Shown one piece after another: positions 8,853-18,411 of a stretch of DNA of 64,000 nt. The stretch comes from Blastomonas natatoria (lineage in GTDB: Bacteria; Pseudomonadota; Alphaproteobacteria; Sphingomonadales; Sphingomonadaceae), in contig NZ_QJJM01000016.1 of NCBI RefSeq assembly GCF_003201955.1, positions 31,334 through 95,333 on the forward strand, in the 5' to 3' direction. The notes under the pieces were generated by a model. The model was not told the DNA's origin. It ran no database searches and was given only the letters and a program-made list of their open reading frames with translations. Within the stretch, counting starts at the first letter, position 1; each line of letters opens with the position of its first letter. A program made the position numbers and the translations under genes.

Positions 8853-10206
8853 TCTGGCCTTTGTCGCATTTCTCGCCGCTTTTCTGTCGCTTGGCTTCAA
8901 GCGGCCGTTCATCTTCGTGCTGGCCTATGCCTATATCGATATCGTTGCGCCGCAGCGGCTTTCCTACTGGATGCTCAATGCGGTGCCCATATCGCTGATC
9001 GTCTTCGGCCTTGCCTTTCTCGGATGGCTGATCGCTGACGACAAGAAGGACATGCGCCTGTCCTTCCGCCAGGGCGTGATGCTGCTGCTGTTCATGTGGT
9101 GTGCCTACACCACCCGAACGGCCGATTTTCCGATCGACGCGCAGGGCAAATGGGAATGGGTGTGGAAGGCGCTGGTCTTCGCGATGTTCCTGCCGCTGAC
9201 GCTGCGCACCAAGCTGCGCATCGAGGCCCTTGGGTTGATGATGGTGCTGTGCGCCAGTTCGATCATCATCACCGGCGGCATCAAGACGCTGGCCTCGGGG
9301 GGCGGGGGCTATGGCGTGATGCAGCTGCTGATTTCCGACAATAGCGGTCTTTACGAAGGCTCGATCATCTCGACCGTTGCCATCTGCGTCATTCCGCTGA
9401 TCCTGTGGCTGGCCAATCATGGCACCATCTTCCCACCCGATTGGCGGGTCAAGACCTTTGCCTATGCGCTGATCTTTGCCTGCCTGCTCATCCCCATCGG
9501 CACCCAGGCGCGCACCGGACTGGTGTGCATCGGCGTGCTGGGCGTGCTGATGCTGCGTTTCGTGCGCTACCGGTTTCTCTATGCCGGGCTCGCGGCAGTG
9601 CTCGCGATTGCTGCCGTGCCGTTCCTGCCGCAAAGCTATACCAACCGGATGGCAACGATCGGTGAATACAAGGCAGACCAATCCGCCTCGACCCGCGTCG
9701 CCGTCTGGGCCTGGACGTGGAACTATGTCCAGCAGAACCCGGGAGGTGGCGGCTTCGAGGCGTATCTGCAGAACCGGGTGAAGTTCGATACCGTTGCAGC
9801 CAAGGGCGATGGGCCCAACACCCAGATCGAGAAGAACGAGATTGTCGACAAGGGGCGCGCCTATCATTCGAGCTATTTCGAAATGCTGGGCGAGCAGGGC
9901 TTTTTCGGCCTATTCCTGTGGCTGATCATTCATTTCGGCGGTATCGTGCGGATGGAGATCATCCAGCGGATTCATCGCAAGCGCGATCGCGAGGACGAAA
10001 AATGGGTCGTTCCGCTCGCACTGGCGCTGCAGAATGGCCAGATCATCTTCATGGTGGGGTCCGCCTTTGTCGGCATCGCGTTCCAGCCCTTTATCTACAT
10101 GCTGATCGCCATGCAGATCGGGCTCGACACCTATCTTGCGCGCCGCCGCAAGGAAGCGGCATTCCGTCCGCTGATCGATGGCCGGGCAGCCCCGAAACTT
10201 GCCTAA
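8845..10206 (+). CDS. Putative O-glycosylation ligase, exosortase A system-associated (TIGR03097-like)
   Basis: A 453-residue polytopic membrane protein of the O-antigen ligase/Wzy superfamily. The start (MRDLAFVAFLAAFLSLG), the AYIDIVAPQRLSYWML context and the first ~190-residue membrane domain match the exosortase A-associated ligase family. A Wzy_C-type segment with the large periplasmic loop (GGGFEAYLQNRVKF and a YHSSYFEMLGEQGFFGL motif, about residues 290-370) follows. The ATG at 8845 follows a GAGGAG site and overlaps the upstream small gene. It presumably transfers lipid-linked glycan to protein or polymerises it at the periplasmic face. An in-frame ATG upstream at 8719 reads through the small gene in another frame and was rejected. 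Confidence 0.88.
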   Translation: MRDLAFVAFLAAFLSLGFKRPFIFVLAYAYIDIVAPQRLSYWMLNAVPISLIVFGLAFLGWLIADDKKDMRLSFRQGVMLLLFMWCAYTTRTADFPIDAQGKWEWVWKALVFAMFLPLTLRTKLRIEALGLMMVLCASSIIITGGIKTLASGGGGYGVMQLLISDNSGLYEGSIISTVAICVIPLILWLANHGTIFPPDWRVKTFAYALIFACLLIPIGTQARTGLVCIGVLGVLMLRFVRYRFLYAGLAAVLAIAAVPFLPQSYTNRMATIGEYKADQSASTRVAVWAWTWNYVQQNPGGGGFEAYLQNRVKFDTVAAKGDGPNTQIEKNEIVDKGRAYHSSYFEMLGEQGFFGLFLWLIIHFGGIVRMEIIQRIHRKRDREDEKWVVPLALALQNGQIIFMVGSAFVGIAFQPFIYMLIAMQIGLDTYLARRRKEAAFRPLIDGRAAPKLA

Positions 10207-10233
10207 TCGGGATGCAAACCCTAACTCGGCCGA

Positions 10234-11412
10234 ATGACGACCAAAAAGACCGCTGACGCATCCCCCGTCCTCGCCGAGCCGATCACCGCCGTAAATATCG
10301 AGCAGAAGCTGACCAGCCTTTGGGCCTGGATCAGCGCGCATGCAGTCGAGATCGCGATCGCCGTGGGGGTGGGCACGGCCATCTACCTTGGCCTCGCCTA
10401 TCTTCAGCGCCGTGCCCGCATCTACGCAGAAAGGCAGCCGGACCGGTTGTCCCTAGCCGCAATCATCGGACGCACGCTGTCCAAGACCAAGCAATATTTC
10501 CAGATCATGGTGGCTGCGCGACTGGTCGTAGGCTTTTCCGAAGCGCCCGACGGGATTGTGCGCGTGGTTGCGTTCCTTTTCACCGTCGCCTCGGTGTTTC
10601 AGGTCGCTATCTGGGCGCGCGAGATCATCCTCGGCATGATCGAGCGCCGCGCTTCGGGCAGCGACGATGCGGGTAGCGAGACGCTCGCCAACGCGATGTC
10701 GCTGATCCGTCTGCTGGTGACAGTCGTCCTGTTCGCCATCGCCTCGATCATGGTGCTCGACAATCTGGGCGTCAACGTGACCGGCCTGATCGCCGGTCTG
10801 GGCATCGGCGGTATTGCCATCGGTCTTGCGGCACAGGGCATATTCTCGGACCTGTTTGCAGCGCTTTCGATCATCTTCGACAAGCCGTTCAAGCGCGGCG
10901 AGACCATCGGCTTCGATACGACCACCGCGACGGTCGAGAAGATCGGGCTGAAGAGCGCGCGCCTGCGCTCGATCACGGGCGAGGAGATTATCATCTCGAA
11001 CACCAACCTGCTGGGCAAGCAGATCATCAATTACACCCGGCTCAACCGCAGGCGGACCCGCTACTTGATCGGGCTGGTCTACCAGACCTCACCTGATCGG
11101 GCGCGGCAGGTCCCCGCTATGCTCAAGGAAATCGTCGAGCAGGCGGGTGGTGTTTTCATTCGCTGCGGCTTTGTCGGATTCGGAGCGAGCTCGATCGATT
11201 TCGAGCTCGATTTCGACATCATGAGCAGCGATTTCGAAGTCGTGTTCGAGGGGCGTCACCGCATCGGGCTGGCGATATTGGAGCGCTTCAACGCAGAGAA
11301 GCTCGAATTTGCCTATCCGACCCAGACGACGTTCACGGCGGCGCCGGACGGGCGTATGGTCATGCCTTACCCGGAAGGCGGTTTCCCGGTCACGGTTCAC
11401 GATCACGGCTGA
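10234..11412 (+). CDS. Mechanosensitive ion channel family protein (MscS-like)
   Basis: A 392-residue small-conductance mechanosensitive channel family member. Several N-terminal membrane helices precede the pore-lining segment (LGVNVTGLIAGLGIGGIAIG, about residues 175-195), the MscS beta domain (around 205-270, with GEEIIISNTNL) and an alpha/beta C-terminal domain. Such channels open on membrane tension and protect against osmotic downshock. The gene begins 28 nt after the ligase stop and could share its transcript, but a link to the glycan locus is not implied. Several extra helices before the core place it in the larger YbdG/YnaI-like group rather than minimal MscS. Confidence 0.92.
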   Translation: MTTKKTADASPVLAEPITAVNIEQKLTSLWAWISAHAVEIAIAVGVGTAIYLGLAYLQRRARIYAERQPDRLSLAAIIGRTLSKTKQYFQIMVAARLVVGFSEAPDGIVRVVAFLFTVASVFQVAIWAREIILGMIERRASGSDDAGSETLANAMSLIRLLVTVVLFAIASIMVLDNLGVNVTGLIAGLGIGGIAIGLAAQGIFSDLFAALSIIFDKPFKRGETIGFDTTTATVEKIGLKSARLRSITGEEIIISNTNLLGKQIINYTRLNRRRTRYLIGLVYQTSPDRARQVPAMLKEIVEQAGGVFIRCGFVGFGASSIDFELDFDIMSSDFEVVFEGRHRIGLAILERFNAEKLEFAYPTQTTFTAAPDGRMVMPYPEGGFPVTVHDHG

Positions 11413-11595
11413 TCCCGCCCGAGTCGAGCCGTCGGTCAGGGGTTTCCGTTTCCGTAAACTGCAGCTTGGCACATGCATGCCGTAGCGGCGCGCAGTCTTG
11501 CCTTGTGCGGGGCGCGGAAAAGCGCCAAAAGACGCGCATTCCATAGCATGGCGGGTCGTCAAGACCTTCGCCCGAACAGCGACAGGAGAGCAGGA

Positions 11596-12054
11596 ATGAG
11601 CGCAATTTCCCCGCAGCAGATGAAGGATATGGTGGGCCAGAATCTCGGCTCGTCGGAATGGCTGCTGGTCGATCAGGAGATGATCAACAAGTTTGCCGAC
11701 GCCACCGGTGATCACCAGTTCATTCACGTGAACGAGGAGATGGCCAAGATGACGCCGTTCGGCGGCACCATTGCGCATGGCTTTCTCACGCTCTCGCTCT
11801 TCCCGGTGCTGATGGCCAAGTCGGACTGCCCGCGCGTCGAAGGCGTGAAGATGGGCGTCAACTATGGCGGCAACAAGGTGCGCTTCCTGGCGCCGGTCCG
11901 CTCGGGCAAGCGCGTGCGCGGCCATTTCAAGCTGCTAGAGCTGGAAGAGAAGCGCCCGGGCCAGTGGCAGCAGACGCTCGAATTCACGGTCGAGATCGAG
12001 GGCGAGGACAAGCCCGCCGTCATGGCCGAATGGATCAGCCAGTTTTTCGTGTGA
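11596..12054 (+). CDS. MaoC family dehydratase
   Basis: A 152-residue single hot-dog domain protein. The hydratase motif is complete: FADATGDHQFIHVN with catalytic Asp39 and His44, followed by GGTIAHGFLTLS. Such proteins hydrate trans-2-enoyl-CoA to (R)-3-hydroxyacyl-CoA, feeding fatty-acid oxidation or PHA synthesis. The start at 11596 follows AGGAG and gives a standard-length protein; an earlier in-frame ATG at 11473 would add a basic, non-homologous tail. The thiolase gene follows 51 nt downstream, suggesting a fatty acyl-CoA unit. Confidence 0.92.
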   Translation: MSAISPQQMKDMVGQNLGSSEWLLVDQEMINKFADATGDHQFIHVNEEMAKMTPFGGTIAHGFLTLSLFPVLMAKSDCPRVEGVKMGVNYGGNKVRFLAPVRSGKRVRGHFKLLELEEKRPGQWQQTLEFTVEIEGEDKPAVMAEWISQFFV

Positions 12055-12105
12055 CCAGTTTCGTCCCGCTGACGAATTGCAGCGGGCCAGTTGAGGAGAA
12101 TTCCC

Positions 12106-13281
12106 ATGCGTGATGCAGTTATCGTTTCCACCGCCCGCACGCCGATCGGCAAGGCCTATCGCGGCGGTTTCAACGCCACCCCGTCGCCGACGCTGGCCGC
12201 GCATTCGATCCGCGCTGCGGTCGAGCGCGCCGGTATCGAAGGTGCGGAAGTCGACGACGTGGTGATGGGTGCCGCGCTCCAGCAGGGCGTGCAGCACACC
12301 ATCGGCCGCACCGCCGCGCTGCGCGCCGGTCTGCCCGTGACCGTCGCTGGCATGTCGATCGATCGCCAGTGCTCGTCGGGCGTGATGTCGATCGCGACCG
12401 CCGCCAAGCAGATCATTGTCGATCGCATGGACGTGGTCGTTGCAGGCGGCGTCGAATCGATCTCGATGGTGCAGACCCCCGAAATGCGCGTCGGACCCGA
12501 TCCCGAGCTGCTGGCGATGCACAAGGACATCTACATGCCCATGCTGCAGACCGCCGAGACGGTGGCTGCCCGCTACAATATCAGCCGTGATCGCCAGGAC
12601 GAATATGCCTATCGTTCGCAGATGCGCACCGCCGCCGCACAGGCCGCCGGCAAGTTCGATGACGAGATCGTTCCGGTAAAGGCGAAGATGGCGTTCAAGA
12701 ACAAGGAAACCGGCGAGGTCACGATGACCGATGTCGAGGTGACCAAGGACGAGGGCAACCGCGCCGACACGACGCTGGAAGGCCTGAAGGGCCTGCAGCC
12801 GGTCATGGGACCGGGCATGAACATCACCGCGGGCAATGCCAGCCAGCTTTCCGACGGCGCATCGTCTTCGGTGCTCATGGAAGCCAAGCTCGCCGAGCAG
12901 AAGGGTCTGCAGCCGCTGGGCCGCTATGTCGGCATGGCTGTTGCTGGTACCGAGCCCGACGAAATGGGCATCGGCCCTGTCTTTGCCGTGCCGCAGCTGC
13001 TCAAGCGCTTCGGCCTGAAGATGGACGATATCGGCCTGTGGGAGCTGAACGAGGCATTCGCGGTGCAGGTGCTGTACTGCCAGGACGTGCTGGGCATTCC
13101 TGACGAAATTCTGAACGTCAATGGCGGCTCGATCTCGATCGGCCATCCCTATGGCATGACCGGCGCACGCTGCACCGGCCATGCGCTGATCGAAGGCAAG
13201 CGTCGCGGCGCCAAGTACGTGGTCGTTACCATGTGCGTCGGCGGCGGCATGGGCGCTGCGGGACTTTACGAAGTCTTCTGA
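12106..13281 (+). CDS. Acetyl-CoA C-acyltransferase (thiolase)
   Basis: A 391-residue thiolase that cleaves 3-ketoacyl-CoA or condenses acyl-CoAs. The acyl-accepting Cys89 is in [10 protein letters not shown], the His motif is NEAFAVQ, and [10 protein letters not shown] and the second catalytic Cys in [10 protein letters not shown] are present near the C-terminus. GAGGAG lies 8 nt before the ATG at 12106. It is downstream of maoC and followed by a terminator. Degradative (FadA-type) versus biosynthetic (PhaA-type) use cannot be decided from sequence alone; the absence of adjacent phaB/phaC favours degradation. Confidence 0.93.
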   Translation: MRDAVIVSTARTPIGKAYRGGFNATPSPTLAAHSIRAAVERAGIEGAEVDDVVMGAALQQGVQHTIGRTAALRAGLPVTVAGMSIDRQCSSGVMSIATAAKQIIVDRMDVVVAGGVESISMVQTPEMRVGPDPELLAMHKDIYMPMLQTAETVAARYNISRDRQDEYAYRSQMRTAAAQAAGKFDDEIVPVKAKMAFKNKETGEVTMTDVEVTKDEGNRADTTLEGLKGLQPVMGPGMNITAGNASQLSDGASSSVLMEAKLAEQKGLQPLGRYVGMAVAGTEPDEMGIGPVFAVPQLLKRFGLKMDDIGLWELNEAFAVQVLYCQDVLGIPDEILNVNGGSISIGHPYGMTGARCTGHALIEGKRRGAKYVVVTMCVGGGMGAAGLYEVF

Positions 13282-13308
13282 TCGCGATCCAGCCTTCAGG
13301 CCTTTGAG

Positions 13309-13347
13309 GACCCGTCCTGGCAGAAATGCCGGGGCGGGTTCTTCTTT
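13309..13347 (+). terminator. Rho-independent terminator after thiolase
   Basis: A long stem with few mismatches (GACCCGTCCTGGCA pairing with TGCCGGGGCGGGTTC around GAAA) is followed by TTCTTCTTT. It lies 28 nt after the thiolase stop. Confidence 0.82.
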
Positions 13348-13421
13348 GCGCGCCCGATCCGGTCATCGGGAACGCGCGACCAAGTCCGTCGTATCCCCTG
13401 TAACCAAGACAGGAGCACGAC

Positions 13422-13931
13422 ATGACCCCCGACACCCCCCATGCTTCCACCGAAGACACCTATGAGGCGCTCGACGCATTCTGGAGCGCGCTGGAGAGCA
13501 GCCCTTTCCTGATGCTCGGCCTGCCCGCGCAGGTCGCGCACAGCATGCCGATGACCGCGCAGTTCGATGGTCGTCATGGCCCGATCTGGTTCTATGGGTC
13601 ACGCTCGAGCCGCCTCGCAGAGGGGCTCGCTTCGACGAATGATGCGATGGCGCAATATGTCGGCGAGGGGCACAAGCTGTTCGCCTGCATCGCGGGCATG
13701 CTGACGATCGACAACGACCCGGCGATCATCGACAAATTCTGGTCGAACACGGTCGAGGCCTGGTACGATCAGGGCAGGAACGACCCTGATCTGGTCATGT
13801 TCCGTTTCGACCCCAGCCATATCGAAATCTGGCAGGCGGACCTATCGCTGATGGGCAAGCTGAAAATGGCCTTTGGCGGCACGATGTCGGCCAAGGACCT
13901 TGAAGGCAAGCACGTCGAAACCGCGCTTTGA
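13422..13931 (+). CDS. Pyridoxamine 5'-phosphate oxidase-like / general stress FMN-binding split-barrel protein
   Basis: A 169-residue protein of the general stress protein 26 type. The N-terminal helix (TYEALDAFWSALESSPF) is followed by a split beta-barrel with SMPMTAQFDGRHGPIWFYGSRSSRLAEGL, the usual nucleotide-contacting strands, and a WYDQGRNDPDLVMFRF segment. Related proteins bind FMN, FAD or F420; no enzymatic reaction can be assigned. The gene has its own upstream terminator on the left and a hairpin on the right, suggesting a single-gene transcript. Confidence 0.85.
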   Translation: MTPDTPHASTEDTYEALDAFWSALESSPFLMLGLPAQVAHSMPMTAQFDGRHGPIWFYGSRSSRLAEGLASTNDAMAQYVGEGHKLFACIAGMLTIDNDPAIIDKFWSNTVEAWYDQGRNDPDLVMFRFDPSHIEIWQADLSLMGKLKMAFGGTMSAKDLEGKHVETAL

Positions 13932-13939
13932 CCTGACCG

Positions 13940-13980
13940 GTTCCGCCGCTTGCCGAACGCGTCCGGGCAGGCGGCGGAAC
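13940..13980. terminator. Convergent intergenic hairpin
   Basis: A long inverted repeat (GTTCCGCCGC...GCC pairing with GGCAGGCGGCGGAAC, one mismatch) lies between the convergent split-barrel and epimerase genes. There is no long U-tract. It is plausible as a bidirectional terminator. Confidence 0.55.
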
Positions 13981-13988
13981 ACCCCCGT

Positions 13989-14957
13989 TCAGCCGAGGGT
14001 GATGGTGCCGTTCTCGAACTTGAAGCCCCCGGCGCGGTCTTTCTTTAGCAGTGCGGGGCCGTCCAGATCTACCCAGTCGGCAGTCTGCGCCAGGTGGAAG
14101 GCCGGACGGATGCCGAGGCTGGTGGAGAGCATGCAGCCGACCATGGTCTTGAGGCCTCGTGCCTTGGCGGCCTCGCTGAGCCGCAGGGCTTCCGTCAGCC
14201 CGCCGGCCTTGTCCAGCTTGATGTTCACCGCCTGAAAGGTGGTTGCAACCCGGTCAATGTCTTCGGCAACATGGCAGCTTTCGTCAGCGCAGAAGGGCAG
14301 TGCGCTTTTAACCCCTTCGAGATCCTCCTCGAACCCGGCCTCGACCGGCTGTTCGATCAGTTCGACGCCCAGCTTCTTGAGCGCGAACGTCATTTCCTCC
14401 ACATCGACCTCTTCCCAGGCTTCGTTGGCATCGACGATCAGCCTAGCATCGGGTGCACCGACCCGGACCGCTGCCACGCGCATCAGGTCGTCCTCACCGT
14501 TGAGCTTCAGCTTGAGCAGAGGATAGCCCTTGGCAGCGGCCTTTTTTGCCTCCGCCTTCATCACATCGGGTTCGTTGAGAGAAATTGTATAGGCAGTCAC
14601 CAGCGGCCTGGGTTCGGGCAGGCCGGCAAGTTGCCAGAGCGGTTTGCCGGTGGCCTGTACCTCAAGATCCCACAGTGCTGCGTCCAGCGCATTGCGCGCC
14701 GCGCCTTCCATCATCGTCTTGAGCAGATCCTCGCGCGTAAGCGGGCGATTCTGCTTGGCGCGCATGTCGATGGCTTCGGCGCACAGGTCTGCGGTCTCGC
14801 CTTCGTAATAGATGGGGGTGCCTTCGCCGCAGCCGACATGGGTTCCGTCGGTGACTTCGCAATAGACGACGTCGACATCGGTCTTGGCGCCGCGGCTGAT
14901 GATGAAACTGCCGTCAACGGCAAAGCGCTCGACGCGCACGGTCTTCAACTTGATCAT
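13989..14957 (-). CDS. Dipeptide epimerase (enolase superfamily, L-Ala-D/L-Glu epimerase-like)
   Basis: A 322-residue muconate-lactonizing subgroup enolase-superfamily protein. The KxK motif (Lys149/Lys151), metal ligands Asp176, Glu202 and Asp225 and the second catalytic lysine (Lys247, in NIKLDKAGG) are all present. This is the pattern of two-base 1,1-proton-transfer epimerases. Family members epimerise L-Ala-D-Glu and related dipeptides from peptidoglycan turnover. The start at 14957 (MIKLKTV) is preferred because the longer frame adds a Pro-rich leader. The dipeptide specificity is inferred from family membership; no neighbouring peptidoglycan-recycling genes are seen. Confidence 0.88.
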   Translation of the reverse strand: MIKLKTVRVERFAVDGSFIISRGAKTDVDVVYCEVTDGTHVGCGEGTPIYYEGETADLCAEAIDMRAKQNRPLTREDLLKTMMEGAARNALDAALWDLEVQATGKPLWQLAGLPEPRPLVTAYTISLNEPDVMKAEAKKAAAKGYPLLKLKLNGEDDLMRVAAVRVGAPDARLIVDANEAWEEVDVEEMTFALKKLGVELIEQPVEAGFEEDLEGVKSALPFCADESCHVAEDIDRVATTFQAVNIKLDKAGGLTEALRLSEAAKARGLKTMVGCMLSTSLGIRPAFHLAQTADWVDLDGPALLKKDRAGGFKFENGTITLG

Positions 14958-15026
14958 GGTCGCGGCGATAAGGGCCGGGGGCCGGGGCGGCAAGCCTGAA
15001 ACGCCGCTCCCGGTCCGATCATGCGA

Positions 15027-16247
15027 TCAATTGTGGCTGGCAATCCAGTCCTCGACCACTGGCGCAATCCGCTCGCGCCATTTGCTGCCATTGAAGATGC
15101 CGTAATGGCCGACGCTTTCGGCCATCAGATATTTCTTCTTCGCCTTCGGCAGCTTCGGCGTCAGCGTCAGTGCGGCGCGCGTCTGGCCGAGGCCGCTGAT
15201 ATCGTCCCGTTCGCCCTCGATCGCCAGCAGGGCGATATCGGTGATCGCGCATGGATCGATGCGCTTGCCCCGGTGCATGAACTCGCCCTTGGGCAGGCTA
15301 TGCGTCTGGAAAACGTTCTCGACCGTCTGCAGGTAGAACTCGGCGGTCATGTCGCAGACCGAGCGATATTCGTCGTAGAAATCCTTGGTCGCATCGGCGC
15401 TCTCGCCGTCACCATTGACCAGATGCTTGTACATCTCCCAGTGGCTCATCATGTGGTTGCCCAGGTTCATCGTCATGAACCCGGTGAGCTGCATGAAGCC
15501 CGGGTATACCTTGCGGCCAGCGCCCTTGTACTGGAAGGGCACCTTGGCGATGACATTATGCTCGAACCAGGCGAGCGGACGCTGGGTGGCCATGGTGTTG
15601 ACTGCGGTCGGCGCCTCGCGGGTGTCGATCGGCCCGCCCATCATGGTCAGGGTCTTGGGGCGGCAGGGATGCTGATCGGCAGACATCAGCGCAGCGGCGG
15701 CAAAGCACGGCACCGAAGGCTGGCAGACCGCGAGCATGTGCGCGCCGGGGCCGACATGTTCCAGAAAACCGATCAGATAGTCGATATAGTCGTCGAGATC
15801 GAACCGGCCTTCCTTGAGCGGCACGTCGCGCGCATCGGCCCAGTCGGTAATGTAGACCTCATGTTTGGGGATCATCCGCGCAACAGTACCGCGCAGAAGC
15901 GTCGCATAATGGCCCGACATAGGCGCGACGATCAGCAAGCGTGGCGCATCCTTGGCCAGCTTTTCGTGGCGGAAGCGGATCAGGTCTCCGAACGGGCGCT
16001 TGAGGACAATTTCCTCGCGCACGGCGCTGGGCGTGCCGTCGATATCGACCGTGGCGATTCCGAAGGCCGGCTTGCCATAAGGCGCGGAGGCATGAGCAAA
16101 AACCTCGAGCGCCGAAGCCATGATCGGCTCGCCCCCGAAAAACGTCATGGGATTGAGCGGGCTGTTGAGCATGTTCGCGCCCATCGTCGCGATGGCGCTG
16201 GCGCTCGACAGGAACGAGCGCTGAAGTTCATAGGCGTGGTAAAGCAT
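15027..16247 (-). CDS. phaZ: Intracellular polyhydroxyalkanoate depolymerase
   Basis: A 406-residue cytoplasmic PHB/PHA depolymerase of the type that mobilises storage granules. It has the LYHAYELQRS start typical of the family, and the nucleophile is Cys175 in AVCQPSVP, where this family replaces the lipase-box serine with cysteine. The C-terminal His lies in SVGHYGIFNG and the gene ends in an EDWIASHN tail. There is no signal peptide, consistent with an intracellular enzyme. The start at 16247 was chosen to place MLYHAYE first; the upstream in-frame stretch is non-homologous. It is divergent from the ABC exporter gene. The family is sometimes annotated as an esterase of the PHB depolymerase family. 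Confidence 0.94.
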   Translation of the reverse strand: MLYHAYELQRSFLSSASAIATMGANMLNSPLNPMTFFGGEPIMASALEVFAHASAPYGKPAFGIATVDIDGTPSAVREEIVLKRPFGDLIRFRHEKLAKDAPRLLIVAPMSGHYATLLRGTVARMIPKHEVYITDWADARDVPLKEGRFDLDDYIDYLIGFLEHVGPGAHMLAVCQPSVPCFAAAALMSADQHPCRPKTLTMMGGPIDTREAPTAVNTMATQRPLAWFEHNVIAKVPFQYKGAGRKVYPGFMQLTGFMTMNLGNHMMSHWEMYKHLVNGDGESADATKDFYDEYRSVCDMTAEFYLQTVENVFQTHSLPKGEFMHRGKRIDPCAITDIALLAIEGERDDISGLGQTRAALTLTPKLPKAKKKYLMAESVGHYGIFNGSKWRERIAPVVEDWIASHN

Positions 16248-16520
16248 TCTATTCCCCTGCAAACCGCCGTGTCCGCTTGGTGCGGCTCTGTCCGGCGGCC
16301 TCTCGCCAGGCAATGTTGCGCTGCACCACCGAAAATACAAGCGATTAACGCAGGTGCAGCGTGTCGGGTTGCCAGGAATAAGCGTCGCATACAGGGGTTA
16401 ATCAATCGGTTACAGCAGCTTAGCAGAGCGTAAACCCATCGTCCCGAAACGGTGACCGCGATGCTCGGCGCTACCCCAAAATCATTGAGCGCGGCCCCCC
16501 GGCCTGCTAGGCGCAACGCC

Positions 16521-18395
16521 ATGGCGGAATCTGAAAATCCAGCAAAGGCCCCTGCGGCGGCTAACGACCCAGTAGAGGCAGGAGCGCTTGCCGTTGAGGC
16601 GACCGAAACGGGCAAGGGCAAACGCGGCAATCCGCGTCAGCTCGGCAATCTGGCCATGATCGGCAAGTTCGCTTCTGCCTATCCCCGTCAGATCGCCCTG
16701 GCTCTGCTGGCGCTGACTGTCGCTGCGTGTGCGACGCTGGCCATTCCGGCAGGGTTCAAGCTGGTCATCGACCGCGGATTTGGCGGCGATGGCGGCAGTG
16801 CCGAAGATATCGGCCGCTGGTTCCGCTATCTGTTCATGATCACGGTGATCCTGGGGCTTTCGACCGCGCTCCGTTTCTATTTCGTGTCGTGGCTGGGCGA
16901 GCGGGTAGTCGCCGACATCCGCCTTGCGGTCCAGCGCAACCTTCTGGGTCTGGCACCCAGCTTTTTCGAGACCAACCGGCCATCGGAAATTGCCTCGCGC
17001 ATGACCTCCGATACTGCGATCGTCGAACAGGTCGTCGGCACGACCGTATCTGTCGCCCTGCGCAATCTTGTCGTCGGTATTGGCGGGATCGCGTATCTGT
17101 TCTCGCTGGCGCCCAAGCTGACGGGCATGCTGCTGCTTGGCATTCCGCTGGTGGTGCTGCCGATTGTCTTCATCGGCAGAAGGCTGGAAAAGGTGGCGCG
17201 ATCGAGCCAGGACAGGGTTGCCAATGTCGGCGCGACGACCACCGAAGTGCTGGCCGCCATGAAGATCGTCCAGGCGTTCGGGCAAGAGGAGCGCGAAGCT
17301 GCCCGCTTTGGTGACGCGGTCGAGACGACCTTCGCTACCGCCCGCCGCCGCATCACGCTGCGCGCCAGCCTCACGGCCGTGGTGATCACTCTGATCTTCG
17401 GCGCCATCACCGCGATCATGTGGCAGGGCGCGATCGACGTGATCGAGGGACGGCTCTCAGGCGGTGATATTGCCGCATTCGTTCTGACCGGTGGCCTTGT
17501 CGCCGGAGCTTTCGGTGCCCTGACCGAAGTCTATGGCGATCTGCTGCGCGCTGGCGGCGCCGCCGGAAGGCTCAACGAGCTTCTCAACGAGCAGCCGGAG
17601 ATTCGCGCGCCCGCCACGCCCGTGGTGCTGCCGGTTCCGCCGCGCGGCCAGTTGAGCTTCCAGAATGTCAGCTTCGCCTATCCGACACGGCCTGAAACGC
17701 TGGCGCTCAGGGATTTCTCGCTGCAGGTTTCGCCGGGCGAGACCGTCGCCATTGTCGGTCCATCGGGCGCGGGCAAATCGACGCTGTTCCAGCTCGCGCA
17801 GCGCTTCTACGATCCGCAAGCCGGATCCGTACGGATCGACGGCGTCGCCTTGTCGTCGGCGGATCCCAGGGAAATCCGGCAGCGCATGGCTTTTGTCCCG
17901 CAGGAGAGCGTGCTGTTCGCCGCGAGCGCCCGCGACAATCTGCGCTATGGCAACTGGGCAGCCAGCGACGAGCAGATCTGGGAGGCCGCGCGGGCGGCCA
18001 ATGCCGAAGAGTTTCTCCGCAAGCTGCCGGACGGGCTCGACAGCTATCTGGGCGAGGGCGGCGCAAGGCTTTCCGGGGGGCAGCGTCAGCGAATCTCGAT
18101 AGCACGGGCGCTGCTGCGCAATGCACCTATCCTGCTGCTCGACGAGGCCACATCGGCGCTGGATGCCGAGAGCGAGAAGCTGGTGCAGAATGCGCTGGAG
18201 CGTCTGATGCAGGGCCGAACGACCCTGGTCATCGCGCACCGGCTTGCGACCATCCGTTCGGCCGACCGGATTTTCGTGATGAGCGACGGTGGGATAGTCG
18301 AGGAAGGCACGCACGACCAGCTGTCAGCCCGCAATGGCCTGTATGCGCGGCTTTCCGCGCTGCAGTTCACCGAGGGGCCGCTCGCTGCCGAATGA
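16521..18395 (+). CDS. ABC transporter, fused transmembrane and ATP-binding domains (MsbA-like exporter)
   Basis: About 624 residues. A six-helix exporter membrane domain (about 50-330) is fused to one nucleotide-binding domain. Walker A is GPSGAGKST, the signature LSGGQRQR, Walker B ILLLDEATSAL, and the switch His lies in VIAHRLATI. Homodimeric exporters of this type move lipids, lipid A precursors or hydrophobic compounds. A GTG at 16452 could extend the protein by 23 residues of unclear value; the ATG at 16521 is preferred but not decisive. The phytase-like gene follows 16 nt after its stop, so the two are probably one transcript. Substrate unknown. Confidence 0.93.
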   Translation: MAESENPAKAPAAANDPVEAGALAVEATETGKGKRGNPRQLGNLAMIGKFASAYPRQIALALLALTVAACATLAIPAGFKLVIDRGFGGDGGSAEDIGRWFRYLFMITVILGLSTALRFYFVSWLGERVVADIRLAVQRNLLGLAPSFFETNRPSEIASRMTSDTAIVEQVVGTTVSVALRNLVVGIGGIAYLFSLAPKLTGMLLLGIPLVVLPIVFIGRRLEKVARSSQDRVANVGATTTEVLAAMKIVQAFGQEEREAARFGDAVETTFATARRRITLRASLTAVVITLIFGAITAIMWQGAIDVIEGRLSGGDIAAFVLTGGLVAGAFGALTEVYGDLLRAGGAAGRLNELLNEQPEIRAPATPVVLPVPPRGQLSFQNVSFAYPTRPETLALRDFSLQVSPGETVAIVGPSGAGKSTLFQLAQRFYDPQAGSVRIDGVALSSADPREIRQRMAFVPQESVLFAASARDNLRYGNWAASDEQIWEAARAANAEEFLRKLPDGLDSYLGEGGARLSGGQRQRISIARALLRNAPILLLDEATSALDAESEKLVQNALERLMQGRTTLVIAHRLATIRSADRIFVMSDGGIVEEGTHDQLSARNGLYARLSALQFTEGPLAAE

Positions 18396-18411
18396 GGCTG
18401 GAGACCAGGCG

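Noticed and set aside
16452..16520. GTG start extending the ABC exporter by 23 residues
   Set aside because: No clear ribosome binding site; the ATG at 16521 gives a plausible N-terminus. The extension is possible but not favoured.
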